A stretch of 7,771 nucleotides of DNA from JAFGTE01 sp043800105. GTDB lineage: Bacteria > Patescibacteriota > Gracilibacteria > UM-FILTER-43-11. Below, one piece after another: positions 1 through 6,945 of the stretch (positions are counted from its first letter, which is position 1; each line of letters starts with the position of its first letter). A program made the translations under genes and the position numbers. The stretch spans positions 1-7,771 of the forward strand of contig JAZDNJ010000059.1 of NCBI GenBank assembly GCA_043800105.1. Direction: 5' to 3'. The notes under the pieces are model-generated. The model did no database searches, had not been told where the DNA came from, and saw nothing but the letters and a program-made list of their open reading frames with translations.

Positions 1-475
1 CAACACCCATCCAGGCCGCGTCACGTTTGGCCAGATAATCGTTCACGGTCACCAGATGCACGCCTTTCCTGGTCAAAGCGTTCAGATAAAGCGGAAGGCA
101 GGCTACCAGGGTTTTACCTTCGCCGGTCCGCATTTCCGCGATTTTCCCCTCGTGCAGCATAATGCCGCCGAGCAGCTGGACGTCGTAAGGGATCATATCC
201 CAGACCTTTTCTTCTTTTCCCAAACTGAACTTGGTGCCGATGAGACGGCGGCAGGCGTTTTTGACCGCGGCAAAAGCCTCAACCAGAATGTCATCCACGG
301 TTTCTCCGGCCTTCAGACGTTCAATGAATTCCCCGGTCTTGGCTTTGAGTGATTCTTCAGAAAGGGACTGATATTCTTCCTCTTTGCGGTTGATAGCTTC
401 GACCAGACCGGCTCTCTTCTTCAGCTCCTTCTCGTTCGAATCCCCCAGAAACATATTGATGATCTTTTGTAGCAT
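1..475 (-). CDS. secA: SecA preprotein translocase ATPase, N-terminal part (truncated by window edge)
   Basis: This is the motor ATPase that pushes unfolded preproteins through the SecYEG channel at the cytoplasmic membrane. Only about 158 residues are present; the gene runs off the left edge. Visible landmarks are the YDVQLLGG segment (about 97-104), the Walker A motif MRTGEGKT (115-122) and the TVNDYLAKRDA segment (about 143-153), all in the order expected for nucleotide-binding domain 1. A stretch of about ten residues (TKFSLGKEEKVWDMIP, about 81-96) precedes the YDVQ segment where E. coli SecA is shorter; I recall similar extensions in some other phyla. The start at 475 matches the usual SecA N-terminus (MLxKIIN-like). 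AAAGGG directly abuts this ATG, which leaves almost no spacing for a normal ribosome binding site; the next ATG at 454 has no better site. It diverges from the FecR-like gene and has its own promoter. Confidence 0.97.
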   Translation of the reverse strand, partial: MLQKIINMFLGDSNEKELKKRAGLVEAINRKEEEYQSLSEESLKAKTGEFIERLKAGETVDDILVEAFAAVKNACRRLIGTKFSLGKEEKVWDMIPYDVQLLGGIMLHEGKIAEMRTGEGKTLVACLPLYLNALTRKGVHLVTVNDYLAKRDAAWMGV

Positions 476-510
476 CCCTTTGGAACAGTAATTTTATATT
501 TGGCCAGACG

Positions 511-539
511 ATTATAGGCAAATAAGCTTAAATTGACAA
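511..539 (-). promoter_or_regulatory. secA promoter
   Basis: On the minus strand there is a -35 hexamer TTGTCA (539 to 534, 5 of 6 consensus matches), a 17-base spacer and a perfect -10 hexamer TATAAT (516 to 511). Transcription would start near 504, giving a leader of about 29 bases to the secA start. The -35 overlaps the -35 of the opposing promoter by five bases. Confidence 0.75.
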
Positions 540-561
540 ATAAAAGACATTTTTGTAAACT
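533..561 (+). promoter_or_regulatory. Promoter of the FecR-like gene
   Basis: A consensus -35 hexamer TTGACA (533-538) is followed by a 17-base spacer and TAAACT (556-561, 4 of 6 -10 matches). Transcription would begin near 568, about 22 bases before the ATG at 590. The TTG of this -35 box opens the longest reading frame of the downstream gene, which argues that the frame does not really start there. Confidence 0.6.
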
Positions 562-589
562 TTCAACACTGAATTCAAAAATTAGGACC

Positions 590-2392
590 ATGAACTACTA
601 TCAATACAAGCGGAGAGCGCCGCGCTACCAGGCGACTGATTTTATAAAGCCCTTCCTGCTGATCATTATTTTTGTCGGCATCATTCTGGCTGCCTGGCGA
701 TTTATCGGCGCGGAATTTATTGGAAGCGAAAATGTTATTTCCAGCGAAAAAGTGTTTTTGGACATCGAAACGGGCAGCGCAAAGGCAATGACATCCGGAG
801 ACGCGGAATGGAAGAACGTCCCGACCGGCATCTATCTGTACGAAGGTGAAAAGGTAAAGACACAGTCAGACGGCCGTCTGACCCTGACTTTTTTCGAAAA
901 AGATATGGTCCGCCTGGACAAAAGCAGCGAACTTCAGCTTAAGACGCTCAGCCGGGACACTATTGGGGGGCAGGCGGCGCTGCAGCTTGATTCAGGTAAG
1001 ATATGGGTAGATATCGACAAGAGCAGTCCAGTCATTTCGGAATTCGCTGTCGATACTGGCTTGCTCAGCCTGAAGTCAAGCGGAGCCACTTTTGCCGTGG
1101 TTTACCCGGGCATGCTTTACGTGATATCAGGTTCTGTTAAAGCAGAGATTCTGAGTGAAGGAAAGGTGGTGAAGACCTCAACGATAGGCATTGGCCAGGA
1201 ACTTATTGCCGATGAAACCATTGCCGCCGATCTGGCGACGGGTGCTCAGAAGGAGGTGATCTTTGCCCTGGATGACACCTTCAAAAGTTCGAATTGGTAC
1301 CGCTGGAACCAGCAGCAGAGAGGAGCCGGCACACTGAGCGAAGCAGATGTAAGCGGTGACACGGAGGTATCCGATACAACTCCGCCTGACGAAAAATCTC
1401 TGACTGAAATTACAACTGAAGAAAATGTCAAGAGCGAAGAGGAAACGAAAGCTGATAATAGCGATGAAAATGACAAAGAAGCGCCCGCCCAGCCTCAGAT
1501 CAAAGAACCCGGCGCCAATGGCGAAATGGTCATTCTGGAAGATACCGAAAAGATTATCAGCGGCACGGTGAGCGCGGACACGGAAGGGGTGATTGTGAAT
1601 GATTACCGTCTGACCCAGTATAAGCCCGGCAGCGGCAAATTCAGCTATTACGCTAAAACGGCCTACGGTAACCTGAAAGTCGGCGATAACGAGTATAAGG
1701 TTATTGCGGTGGATAAGGCCGGAAATAAAAGCGAAACGGCGGTGATTACCCTGACCTTGCCCCAGGAAGTTGTTGACAAAGCCAAGCCCGAAGAAGAAGA
1801 AACAGCCACCGCATCCGCGCCTGAAGCCACTGCCACAGGAGGCGTGAAGATTACCTCGCCCAACAACGGCGAAAATCTGGTGACGAGTGAAACTGCTTTT
1901 GAGATCCGGGGGGAAGTCCCTGCCGGCACGGCCAAAGTGATTGTGAATGACTATTCTCTGCAGGGTTTTTCGGAAGGCGGCACAACCTTCCTGTATCGAG
2001 CCAGCAGTACTTTGGGAACCCTCGAAATCGGCGAACTGAATACCTACACCGTCAAAGCCTACGACGCGGACGATAAGCTTCTCGGCACGGCCAGCATGAC
2101 CATTGACGTTGAATCTTCCGAAACAGGCAATGGAAATCCCGTCATCACCATGCCTACCTCCGCGCCCACATACACTACAACCCTCGACCAGCTGGTGATC
2201 GGCGGAACAGTGGGGAAATGGGTTGAAATGGTCTATCTGAACGGAGAGCCGATAGCTGAGTATATTCCGGGTTCAGAACAATGGAAAAAAACCGTTAATC
2301 TGAATTCCGGCGAGAATGTCGTGAGCGTTTACGGCAAAAAGAACGGCGAACAGACTGCCACGGTCACAATCACCATCAATTACCAGAACTAA
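590..2392 (+). CDS. Membrane-anchored FecR-domain protein with three Ig-like repeats
   Basis: This 600-residue protein has a short basic N-terminus, one membrane helix (about 19-38) and a long extracytoplasmic part. Residues about 75-210 resemble a FecR domain (GEKVKTQSDGRLTLTF, then a strand-rich segment with SGATFAVV and SGSVKAEI). A Glu/Thr/Asp-rich linker (about 245-300) follows. Three Ig-like units, at about 302-390, 418-508 and 516-599, share a VIVNDY.L / VYLNGE motif and resemble the glucodextranase B-like modules found in bacterial surface proteins. I chose the ATG at 590 because AGGA lies just before it (584-587) and because the longer frame opens at a TTG inside the promoter at 533. 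No sigma factor or TonB receptor lies nearby, so a classical iron-signalling role is unlikely. A surface, wall-binding or structural role is an inference. Its stop overlaps the stop of convergent mltG by four bases. Confidence 0.85.
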   Translation: MNYYQYKRRAPRYQATDFIKPFLLIIIFVGIILAAWRFIGAEFIGSENVISSEKVFLDIETGSAKAMTSGDAEWKNVPTGIYLYEGEKVKTQSDGRLTLTFFEKDMVRLDKSSELQLKTLSRDTIGGQAALQLDSGKIWVDIDKSSPVISEFAVDTGLLSLKSSGATFAVVYPGMLYVISGSVKAEILSEGKVVKTSTIGIGQELIADETIAADLATGAQKEVIFALDDTFKSSNWYRWNQQQRGAGTLSEADVSGDTEVSDTTPPDEKSLTEITTEENVKSEEETKADNSDENDKEAPAQPQIKEPGANGEMVILEDTEKIISGTVSADTEGVIVNDYRLTQYKPGSGKFSYYAKTAYGNLKVGDNEYKVIAVDKAGNKSETAVITLTLPQEVVDKAKPEEEETATASAPEATATGGVKITSPNNGENLVTSETAFEIRGEVPAGTAKVIVNDYSLQGFSEGGTTFLYRASSTLGTLEIGELNTYTVKAYDADDKLLGTASMTIDVESSETGNGNPVITMPTSAPTYTTTLDQLVIGGTVGKWVEMVYLNGEPIAEYIPGSEQWKKTVNLNSGENVVSVYGKKNGEQTATVTITINYQN

Positions 2393-3381
2393 CGGATATA
2401 TCTGGCTTTATTGGCATTGTGTTCCCCGAGCGTTTTCGCGTAATGAATGCCGCCATCTGAATCATGCAGGTAATACCAGTAATCGGTGTCTTTTGGGTAT
2501 AAGGCGGCCCTTATGCTCAAAATGCCCGGATTGCAGATCGGGGTAGGGGGCAGGCCGGCGAATTTCCGGGTATTATAAGGCGAATCAGACTCCAGATCCT
2601 GGGCGCTCAAAGTCCCGCTGGTGCGCCCCAGGCCGTATAGCACCGTGGCATCAGCGTAAAGACCGCTGCCCGAATCAAAACGGTTCCACAAAATACCGGC
2701 CACAGTGGGCCTTTCCTTATCATCGCGTTCCTCGCGCTCCACGATCGAGGCCATGATCATAATATCCTCAAAGCTCCTTGGCGAAGCGTTTACTGCGGCC
2801 CAGTCTTCATCGCTGAGCCTGCTCTTGAAGGTGCTGATCAGCCGGTTGATAAACGCCTCATCCGAATAGCTGTCGGGATTCACAAAGTAGGTATCCGGGT
2901 AAAGGTATCCTTCCAGATAGCCGTCGGGCAGAAAATTGAAATCAAACACGCACTTGCTTACGCAGGACATAAAATCCTCAGCCGTCGTCAGTTCCTCAGC
3001 TTCCAGCCTATCGGCGATCTGCCGAAGGGTCCAGCCCTCCGGAATCGTGATTACCACCTCGGAGGATTTTCCGGAAACCAGCATCTCGACAATCTTCGGC
3101 ATGTCATAATTTTCCTGGAAAACAAAACGCCCCGCCTTAAGCTGGTCGCTGAGTTTATTCTGGCGCAGGTAAAAACCGAAGGCAGTAACGCTTTTTATAA
3201 GGCCCTTTTCGTAAAGCAGGTGCGCCACCTCATCACCCGTGGAGCCTTCGGGCACGCTCACGGTGACCCTGTCGGATCCGGAAGGATTGAGGGTGTAACG
3301 AACAGCCGAAGAATATCCGCCATAGAGCAAAAAAACGCCCACCACACCGGCCACAAGTGTGAAATAAAAAATCTTTTTCAT
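2389..3381 (-). CDS. mltG: Endolytic peptidoglycan transglycosylase MltG
   Basis: MltG cleaves nascent glycan strands in the periplasm or wall space and is thought to release or terminate growing chains. The 330-residue protein has an N-terminal membrane helix (about 4-22), a LysM-like segment (about 39-85) and the YceG/MltG catalytic core. Core landmarks are LEGYLYPDTYFV (156-167), ASIVEREE with E215 as the expected catalytic glutamate, the PYNTRKFAGLPPTPICNPG stretch (about 268-286) and a C-terminal YLHDSDGGIHYAKT segment. The length is normal for the family. C140 and C144 lie in the extracytoplasmic part and could form a disulfide; this is only an inference. The gene follows ybaB by nine bases and is probably cotranscribed with it. 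There is no clear ribosome binding site, so translational coupling to ybaB is plausible. No terminator fits at its 3' end, where it overlaps the convergent gene. Confidence 0.96.
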   Translation of the reverse strand: MKKIFYFTLVAGVVGVFLLYGGYSSAVRYTLNPSGSDRVTVSVPEGSTGDEVAHLLYEKGLIKSVTAFGFYLRQNKLSDQLKAGRFVFQENYDMPKIVEMLVSGKSSEVVITIPEGWTLRQIADRLEAEELTTAEDFMSCVSKCVFDFNFLPDGYLEGYLYPDTYFVNPDSYSDEAFINRLISTFKSRLSDEDWAAVNASPRSFEDIMIMASIVEREERDDKERPTVAGILWNRFDSGSGLYADATVLYGLGRTSGTLSAQDLESDSPYNTRKFAGLPPTPICNPGILSIRAALYPKDTDYWYYLHDSDGGIHYAKTLGEHNANKARYIR

Positions 3382-3390
3382 AAAACAGTC

Positions 3391-3693
3391 TTATTGGCCG
3401 CCGCCGAATAATCCGCCCATTCCGCCCATAACGTCTTTCATCTTGTCCGCCGCGATGGCCTGGGATTTTTTGATAGCCTTATTGGCCGCTTCCACAAAAG
3501 CTTTCCCGATTCGTTTGACATCACCGGAAAGTGCCTCAGGAACCTTGGCCTCAATAAAAGTCTGTTCGCCGTTAACCACAAGAATAACTCCGTCCGCTTC
3601 GGCTTCGACATGAATATTTTTGAGCTGCTTTTTGATTTCTTTGGCCTGCCTCTGAAGTTTATAAAGGTCTTTGGCCTGATCCATGAATCCCAT
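3391..3693 (-). CDS. ybaB: YbaB/EbfC family nucleoid-associated protein
   Basis: This small DNA-binding protein of 100 residues forms a dimer in characterised relatives and binds DNA as a nucleoid-associated factor. The family signature is visible: a charged N-terminal helix (about 4-28), then the strand segment VEAEADGVILVVNG and a helical part with ANKAIKKSQAIAADKM. The C-terminus is a short Gly/Met tail (MGGMGGLFGGGQ) as in many relatives. An ATG at 3684 (residue 4) is an alternative start and has GGA just before it; neither start has a strong ribosome binding site. It leads a two-gene unit with mltG. In many bacteria this gene is next to dnaX and recR; here dnaX lies about 4 kb away. Confidence 0.93.
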   Translation of the reverse strand: MGFMDQAKDLYKLQRQAKEIKKQLKNIHVEAEADGVILVVNGEQTFIEAKVPEALSGDVKRIGKAFVEAANKAIKKSQAIAADKMKDVMGGMGGLFGGGQ

Positions 3694-3722
3694 ATTTTTT
3701 TATTTAGTAATATTGCCAAACC

Positions 3723-3731
3723 AGTTTAGCA
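3723..3731 (-). promoter_or_regulatory. Possible extended -10 promoter for ybaB-mltG
   Basis: On the minus strand TGC is followed by TAAACT (3728 to 3723), an extended -10 arrangement with 4 of 6 hexamer matches. The matching -35 position reads TTTTTA and is poor. Transcription would start near 3716, giving a leader of about 23 bases. The site is suggested only by position and the TG dinucleotide. Confidence 0.35.
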
Positions 3732-3754
3732 CAGCGGGGGGCATTTAAAAACAT

Positions 3755-3783
3755 TTGCAATCGGAAGTTCACTGGTGTATAAA
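3755..3783 (+). promoter_or_regulatory. rpsU-der promoter
   Basis: TTGCAA (3755-3760), a 17-base spacer and TATAAA (3778-3783) form a good sigma-70-type promoter. Transcription would begin near 3790, about 28 bases before rpsU. The same TTGCAA hexamer is used as the -35 in the dnaX region. Confidence 0.65.
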
Positions 3784-3805
3784 TTATGGGCTTAATTAAT
3801 TAAAA

Positions 3806-3811
3806 AAGGAG
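3806..3811 (+). promoter_or_regulatory. Strong ribosome binding site of rpsU
   Basis: AAGGAG sits six bases before the rpsU ATG. It is the only strong, well-spaced Shine-Dalgarno sequence I see in the window, and it fixes the rpsU start. It suits a ribosomal protein gene that needs high expression. Confidence 0.8.
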
Positions 3812-3817
3812 CATTTA

Positions 3818-4021
3818 ATGATTTACGCTATCAAGAAGCAGAGTGAATCCAATGAGCGCCTGATGAGCCGATTCAAAAAAGTGGTTCAGAGAAGCCGCAT
3901 TATGGAGACAAAACGGACCCGCTACCACGCGCAGAAACCTACCAAGAAGTTCGTCCGTGAGGCGGCCGTCAAACGCGCGGAACACCGCAAAAGGCGTGAA
4001 AGAGCTAAGTTTTACAGTTAA
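3818..4021 (+). CDS. rpsU: Small ribosomal subunit protein bS21
   Basis: This 67-residue, strongly basic protein belongs to the bS21 family, a component of the 30S platform near the 3' end of 16S rRNA. The N-terminal part, with the SNERLMSRFKKVVQRS segment (about 11-26), matches the typical bS21 core. It is followed by a long Arg/Lys-rich helical tail (KRTRYHAQKPTKKFVREAAVKR and onward). The length is close to normal. It has its own promoter and a strong ribosome binding site. It ends five bases before der, so the two form a ribosome-related operon. Confidence 0.93.
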   Translation: MIYAIKKQSESNERLMSRFKKVVQRSRIMETKRTRYHAQKPTKKFVREAAVKRAEHRKRRERAKFYS

Positions 4022-4026
4022 AATTT

Positions 4027-5439
4027 ATGAAAACCCCGATCGTTACGATCGTAGGAAGACCCAACGTAGGCAAATCAACGCTTTTTAACAAGATCATAGG
4101 TTCCCGGATTGCCATAACTGCCGAAGAATCAGGGACCACCAGGGATCGCCTTTTCCATAAAGTGACGCATCCGGTGATCGATTTTTATCTGGTGGACACA
4201 GGAGGCCTGGAATTCGGAAAAGGGGAGACGACGATTGAGGATGACATGCAGACCCAGAGCAGGATTGCCATGGAAGAAGGGGATCTGATTATTTTTGTTG
4301 TGGACAGCAAAACGGGAGTGCACGGACAGGACATGAAGGCAGCGGAACTGCTTCGCAGTACGATCAGAAAACCGGTTATTCTGGTGGTGAATAAGTGTGA
4401 CCAGATTCTGGATGACGCTCATCTGGCCGAATTCTACAGCCTTGGGCTTGGGCAGCCCTACCAGGTATCATCCATCCACAAGACGGGCATCGATATGCTG
4501 GTGGACTACATCATAGTCTCCCTGCGGGAACGTCACTTTGTTACCAAAAATGACAAAAACTACAGCAAAATCGTCAGATGGGAGGAAACCCACACGCAGG
4601 TGGCGGTGGCCGGAAAGCCGAACGTGGGAAAATCGTCCATTATTAACGCGATCCTGAACAAAGAGAGGCTGATTGTTTCAGAAATACCCGGCACCACCCG
4701 GGACAGCACTGACAGCTTTATCCGTCACAAAGATAAGGAATACAATTTTATCGACACGGCTGGTCTTAAAAGGCCGGGAAAAACACAGCGCGGCATCGAA
4801 AAGTTCAGTGCGCTCAGGTCCATGGCCGCCATCGAAAGGTGCGACGTGGCGCTGATGGTGCTTGACAGCTCTCAGCCGGTTTCCCATCAGGATCAGGCCA
4901 TTGCCAGCTATATCATCGAAGCAGGCAAAGGGCTCATTATTCTGGCCAACAAATGGGATATACCCCAGAGCGAAGCTAAACAATCGGGCGAAGCCAAGGA
5001 AAGTGAGGAAAGACCGGAAAATAGTGAGGAGAAGATGAGAAATGCGTACATAGTAAAGCTTAAACGAAAATTTCCATTCCTTTCCTGGGCACCGGTGGTA
5101 TTCACCTCAGCCGTGACCAAAAAAAATATGCATATAATTTTCGGGCAAATAGATTTGATTATGGAGGAGCGCAAAAAGCGCATCACGACAGCCAAACTTA
5201 ATACCTTTATGGAACAGCTGGTCCATGAGCACCGTCCGACGGGAAAGGGGAGAACACACCCGAAAATCTACTATATCACTCAGCCCGAAACCGACCCGCC
5301 CAAATTCATCGTATTTGTGAACAAAGAAAGCGCCTTCCACTTTTCCTATGCCAGATACATAGAAAACAGGCTCCGCGAAAAATTCACTTTCACGGGTACA
5401 CCGATCAAAATTGAGTACAGGGAGAAGGAGAGGTTGTAG
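4027..5439 (+). CDS. der: Ribosome biogenesis GTPase Der (EngA)
   Basis: Der is a tandem-GTPase needed for late 50S subunit assembly in the cytoplasm. Domain 1 has the P-loop GRPNVGKS (10-17), GTTRD (36-40), DTGG (57-60) and NKCD (122-125). Domain 2 has GKPNVGKS (196-203), GTTRD (222-226), DTAG (243-246) and NKWD (308-311). A C-terminal KH-like domain follows (about 385-470). All nucleotide-binding motifs are intact and the length (470) is slightly above typical. The excess is mostly a Glu/Ser/Lys-rich insert (about 312-336) right after NKWD. There is no ribosome binding site, and the start is five bases after the rpsU stop, so coupled translation is likely. The TAG stop is also the first three bases of an 8-base outer inverted repeat belonging to the downstream cassette. 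Confidence 0.98.
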   Translation: MKTPIVTIVGRPNVGKSTLFNKIIGSRIAITAEESGTTRDRLFHKVTHPVIDFYLVDTGGLEFGKGETTIEDDMQTQSRIAMEEGDLIIFVVDSKTGVHGQDMKAAELLRSTIRKPVILVVNKCDQILDDAHLAEFYSLGLGQPYQVSSIHKTGIDMLVDYIIVSLRERHFVTKNDKNYSKIVRWEETHTQVAVAGKPNVGKSSIINAILNKERLIVSEIPGTTRDSTDSFIRHKDKEYNFIDTAGLKRPGKTQRGIEKFSALRSMAAIERCDVALMVLDSSQPVSHQDQAIASYIIEAGKGLIILANKWDIPQSEAKQSGEAKESEERPENSEEKMRNAYIVKLKRKFPFLSWAPVVFTSAVTKKNMHIIFGQIDLIMEERKKRITTAKLNTFMEQLVHEHRPTGKGRTHPKIYYITQPETDPPKFIVFVNKESAFHFSYARYIENRLREKFTFTGTPIKIEYREKERL

Positions 5440-5521
5440 CGCTCAATGCGAGAATACTGCGTACAAAAACTAGTTGTGCGAAATACTGCCCATTTCAGAT
5501 GCGGTACTTTTAGAACATTTT
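5437..5521 (+). repeat. Left inverted-repeat arm
   Basis: Three blocks (5437-5444, 5453-5495, 5506-5521) are the reverse complements of blocks on the other side of the Cys-rich gene, in mirrored order. The central 21 bases (5460-5480) match perfectly and are also an imperfect palindrome: a 7-base stem (CGTACAA with TTGTGCG, one G-T pair as RNA) around a 7-base loop. AATACTGC occurs twice in this arm (5453-5460 and 5482-5489), flanking the palindrome. The inner block ends 20 bases before the start codon. Confidence 0.85.
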
Positions 5522-5522
5522 T

Positions 5523-5528
5523 TATAGT
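5523..5528 (+). promoter_or_regulatory. Possible -10 box of the Cys-rich gene
   Basis: TATAGT (5 of 6 matches) lies between the left arm and the start codon, but no -35 is visible at the right distance. Transcription from it would begin about six bases before the ATG, giving a nearly leaderless message. That would fit the absence of a ribosome binding site. The AT-rich context makes a chance match likely. Confidence 0.3.
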
Positions 5529-5540
5529 AAAATTCTCTCA

Positions 5541-6944
5541 ATGAATTATATGTACGACAAACCAGAAGAGAAACTACGGCAACTTATGGCCTGGTATCCA
5601 AATAAAAAACTCTACCGACGACCATCAGGTAAATCAAATAAAAGTATTGTTTCAGTTTATCCGCCTGAAAGCCAATGTCCCGTGTATAGCCATGAAGAGT
5701 GGTATGCTGACGATTGGGATCCGCCATATCTGAATTTCAATCCCTCTATTCCTTTTTTCGCGCAATGGAAAGAGCTCCAAAATATAGCACCTGTAGTCAG
5801 CCTATTGTCACATCGTCAAGAAAATGCAGAGTACTGCCACGACGTGGAAGGTCTGAAAAATTGCTACCTCGTTTTTGACTCACTGAACACACAAGATTCC
5901 TACTATTCGGTACGTCTTTACAATTGCAAATCATGTATCGATGTTTATTGGGTGATGGATTCAGAATTGCTCTACGAATGTGTATACATGTTCTCGTGTT
6001 ACAACTGTCGCTATTGTTTCAATTGCGAACAAAGCTATGATTCGGCTTTTCTTTTTAATTGCCATAACGTCAATAATTCCTTCATGTGCTCTAATCTGCG
6101 CAACAAGAAATATTGCGCTTATAATAAACAGCTTACAAAAGAAGAATATGAAAAACTTATCACTAAAATCGATTTTAAAAACCATGACCAAATAGAGACG
6201 CTAAAAAAGGACTTTCAACAAATGACAAAAAACACACCTATTCCGCCCGCCTTTTTAAGAAATTGTGAAGATAGCACGGGAAATTATCTTAAAAACTGCC
6301 AAAATGTGAAACACGGTTTCGAGTGTTTTGATCTCAAAGATTGTTTCAATGTATTTCAATGCGCGAAAGGCAAAGACATAACTAATGCATTTATGTGCAA
6401 TGATCGCATAGAACACTGTTTCAACTGCGTAGCTACCGGAATTGGCAGTTTTCAAGTTAAAAATTGTGCTTTTACATGGAAAAGCGCCAATATGGAATAT
6501 TGCTACCTTTGCATAAGTTGCCAAGATTGTTTTGGTTGCATAGGGCTTAGAAACAAGCAATATCACATTTTCAACAAGCCTTACACGAGAGAATCATATT
6601 CTGAAAACGTTAAAAAAATTATTGAATCCATGAAAAAGAACGGTGGATATGGAAATTTCTTCCCAATAGAATTGAGTCCCTTTCCATACGAAGATACAAT
6701 CGCTTTTGATTTTTTTGAAAATGAGGTGGCTCATCCGATTGACCAAACCATTCGGCCTATTCCTCAAGAGCTCAAATTCTATGAAAAATATGGGATTCCA
6801 ACACCAAAGATTTCATTCCCCGCGCGATATCACCAGAGAATTAAATTGATGGACACAAGTTTTACTGAAAAAAATGGAACTTTTTATCAGCATCCCGAAC
6901 AAAGAAACATTGTCAGCCAAGACGAATATGAAAAAAGCTTATGA
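5541..6944 (+). CDS. Cysteine-rich repeat protein of a CPR-type family, function unknown
   Basis: The protein has 467 residues and 27 cysteines, 26 of them between residues 99 and 333. There is no signal peptide or membrane helix, so it is probably cytoplasmic and may bind several metal ions. Two dense clusters of Cys every third residue occur at 153-162 (CYNCRYCFNC) and 321-333 (CYLC.SCQDCFGC). The middle looks internally duplicated: C.NV..SF.C..LRNK then NKQLTKEEY (about 174-203) echoes C..CFGC.GLRNK then NKPYTRESY (about 327-353), with a third, weaker copy at 253-268. It resembles, from memory, Cys-rich proteins common in CPR genomes and often mislabelled CaiB/BaiF. In those I recall CxxC ribbons at both ends; here the matching places (about 27-60 and 430-467) lack them. 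The 5' region has no ribosome binding site. Codons are AT-rich compared with the neighbours, and TGA is followed at once by TAA. The role is unknown. Confidence 0.85.
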   Translation: MNYMYDKPEEKLRQLMAWYPNKKLYRRPSGKSNKSIVSVYPPESQCPVYSHEEWYADDWDPPYLNFNPSIPFFAQWKELQNIAPVVSLLSHRQENAEYCHDVEGLKNCYLVFDSLNTQDSYYSVRLYNCKSCIDVYWVMDSELLYECVYMFSCYNCRYCFNCEQSYDSAFLFNCHNVNNSFMCSNLRNKKYCAYNKQLTKEEYEKLITKIDFKNHDQIETLKKDFQQMTKNTPIPPAFLRNCEDSTGNYLKNCQNVKHGFECFDLKDCFNVFQCAKGKDITNAFMCNDRIEHCFNCVATGIGSFQVKNCAFTWKSANMEYCYLCISCQDCFGCIGLRNKQYHIFNKPYTRESYSENVKKIIESMKKNGGYGNFFPIELSPFPYEDTIAFDFFENEVAHPIDQTIRPIPQELKFYEKYGIPTPKISFPARYHQRIKLMDTSFTEKNGTFYQHPEQRNIVSQDEYEKSL

Positions 6945-6945
6945 T

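Noticed and set aside
56..352. Plus-strand open frame of 98 codons
   Set aside because: It lies entirely opposite the well-supported secA reading frame and its product resembles nothing.
533..589. Longer N-terminus of the FecR-like protein starting at TTG 533
   Set aside because: The TTG lies inside a consensus TTGACA -35 box, the extra 19 residues look unlike a protein N-terminus, and the ATG at 590 has AGGA before it and is followed directly by a basic stretch and membrane helix.
1589..1950. DNA direct repeat of 14 bases (1589-1602 and 1937-1950) as a mobile or recombination site
   Set aside because: Both copies encode the same VIVND motif in two Ig-like modules, so the match follows from domain duplication.
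2380..2400. Terminator between the FecR-like gene and mltG
   Set aside because: The stop codons overlap by four bases and no hairpin with a T-run is present at the junction.
5541..6944. CaiB/BaiF CoA-transferase label for the Cys-rich protein
   Set aside because: The sequence is dominated by Cys repeats and shows nothing of a CoA-transferase; I regard such labels on this type of protein as propagated errors.
5541..6944. Transposase or HUH/DDE recombinase in the cassette
   Set aside because: No HUH motif with a catalytic tyrosine and no recognisable DDE or serine/tyrosine recombinase pattern is visible; the conserved features are cysteines. An unknown nuclease cannot be excluded.
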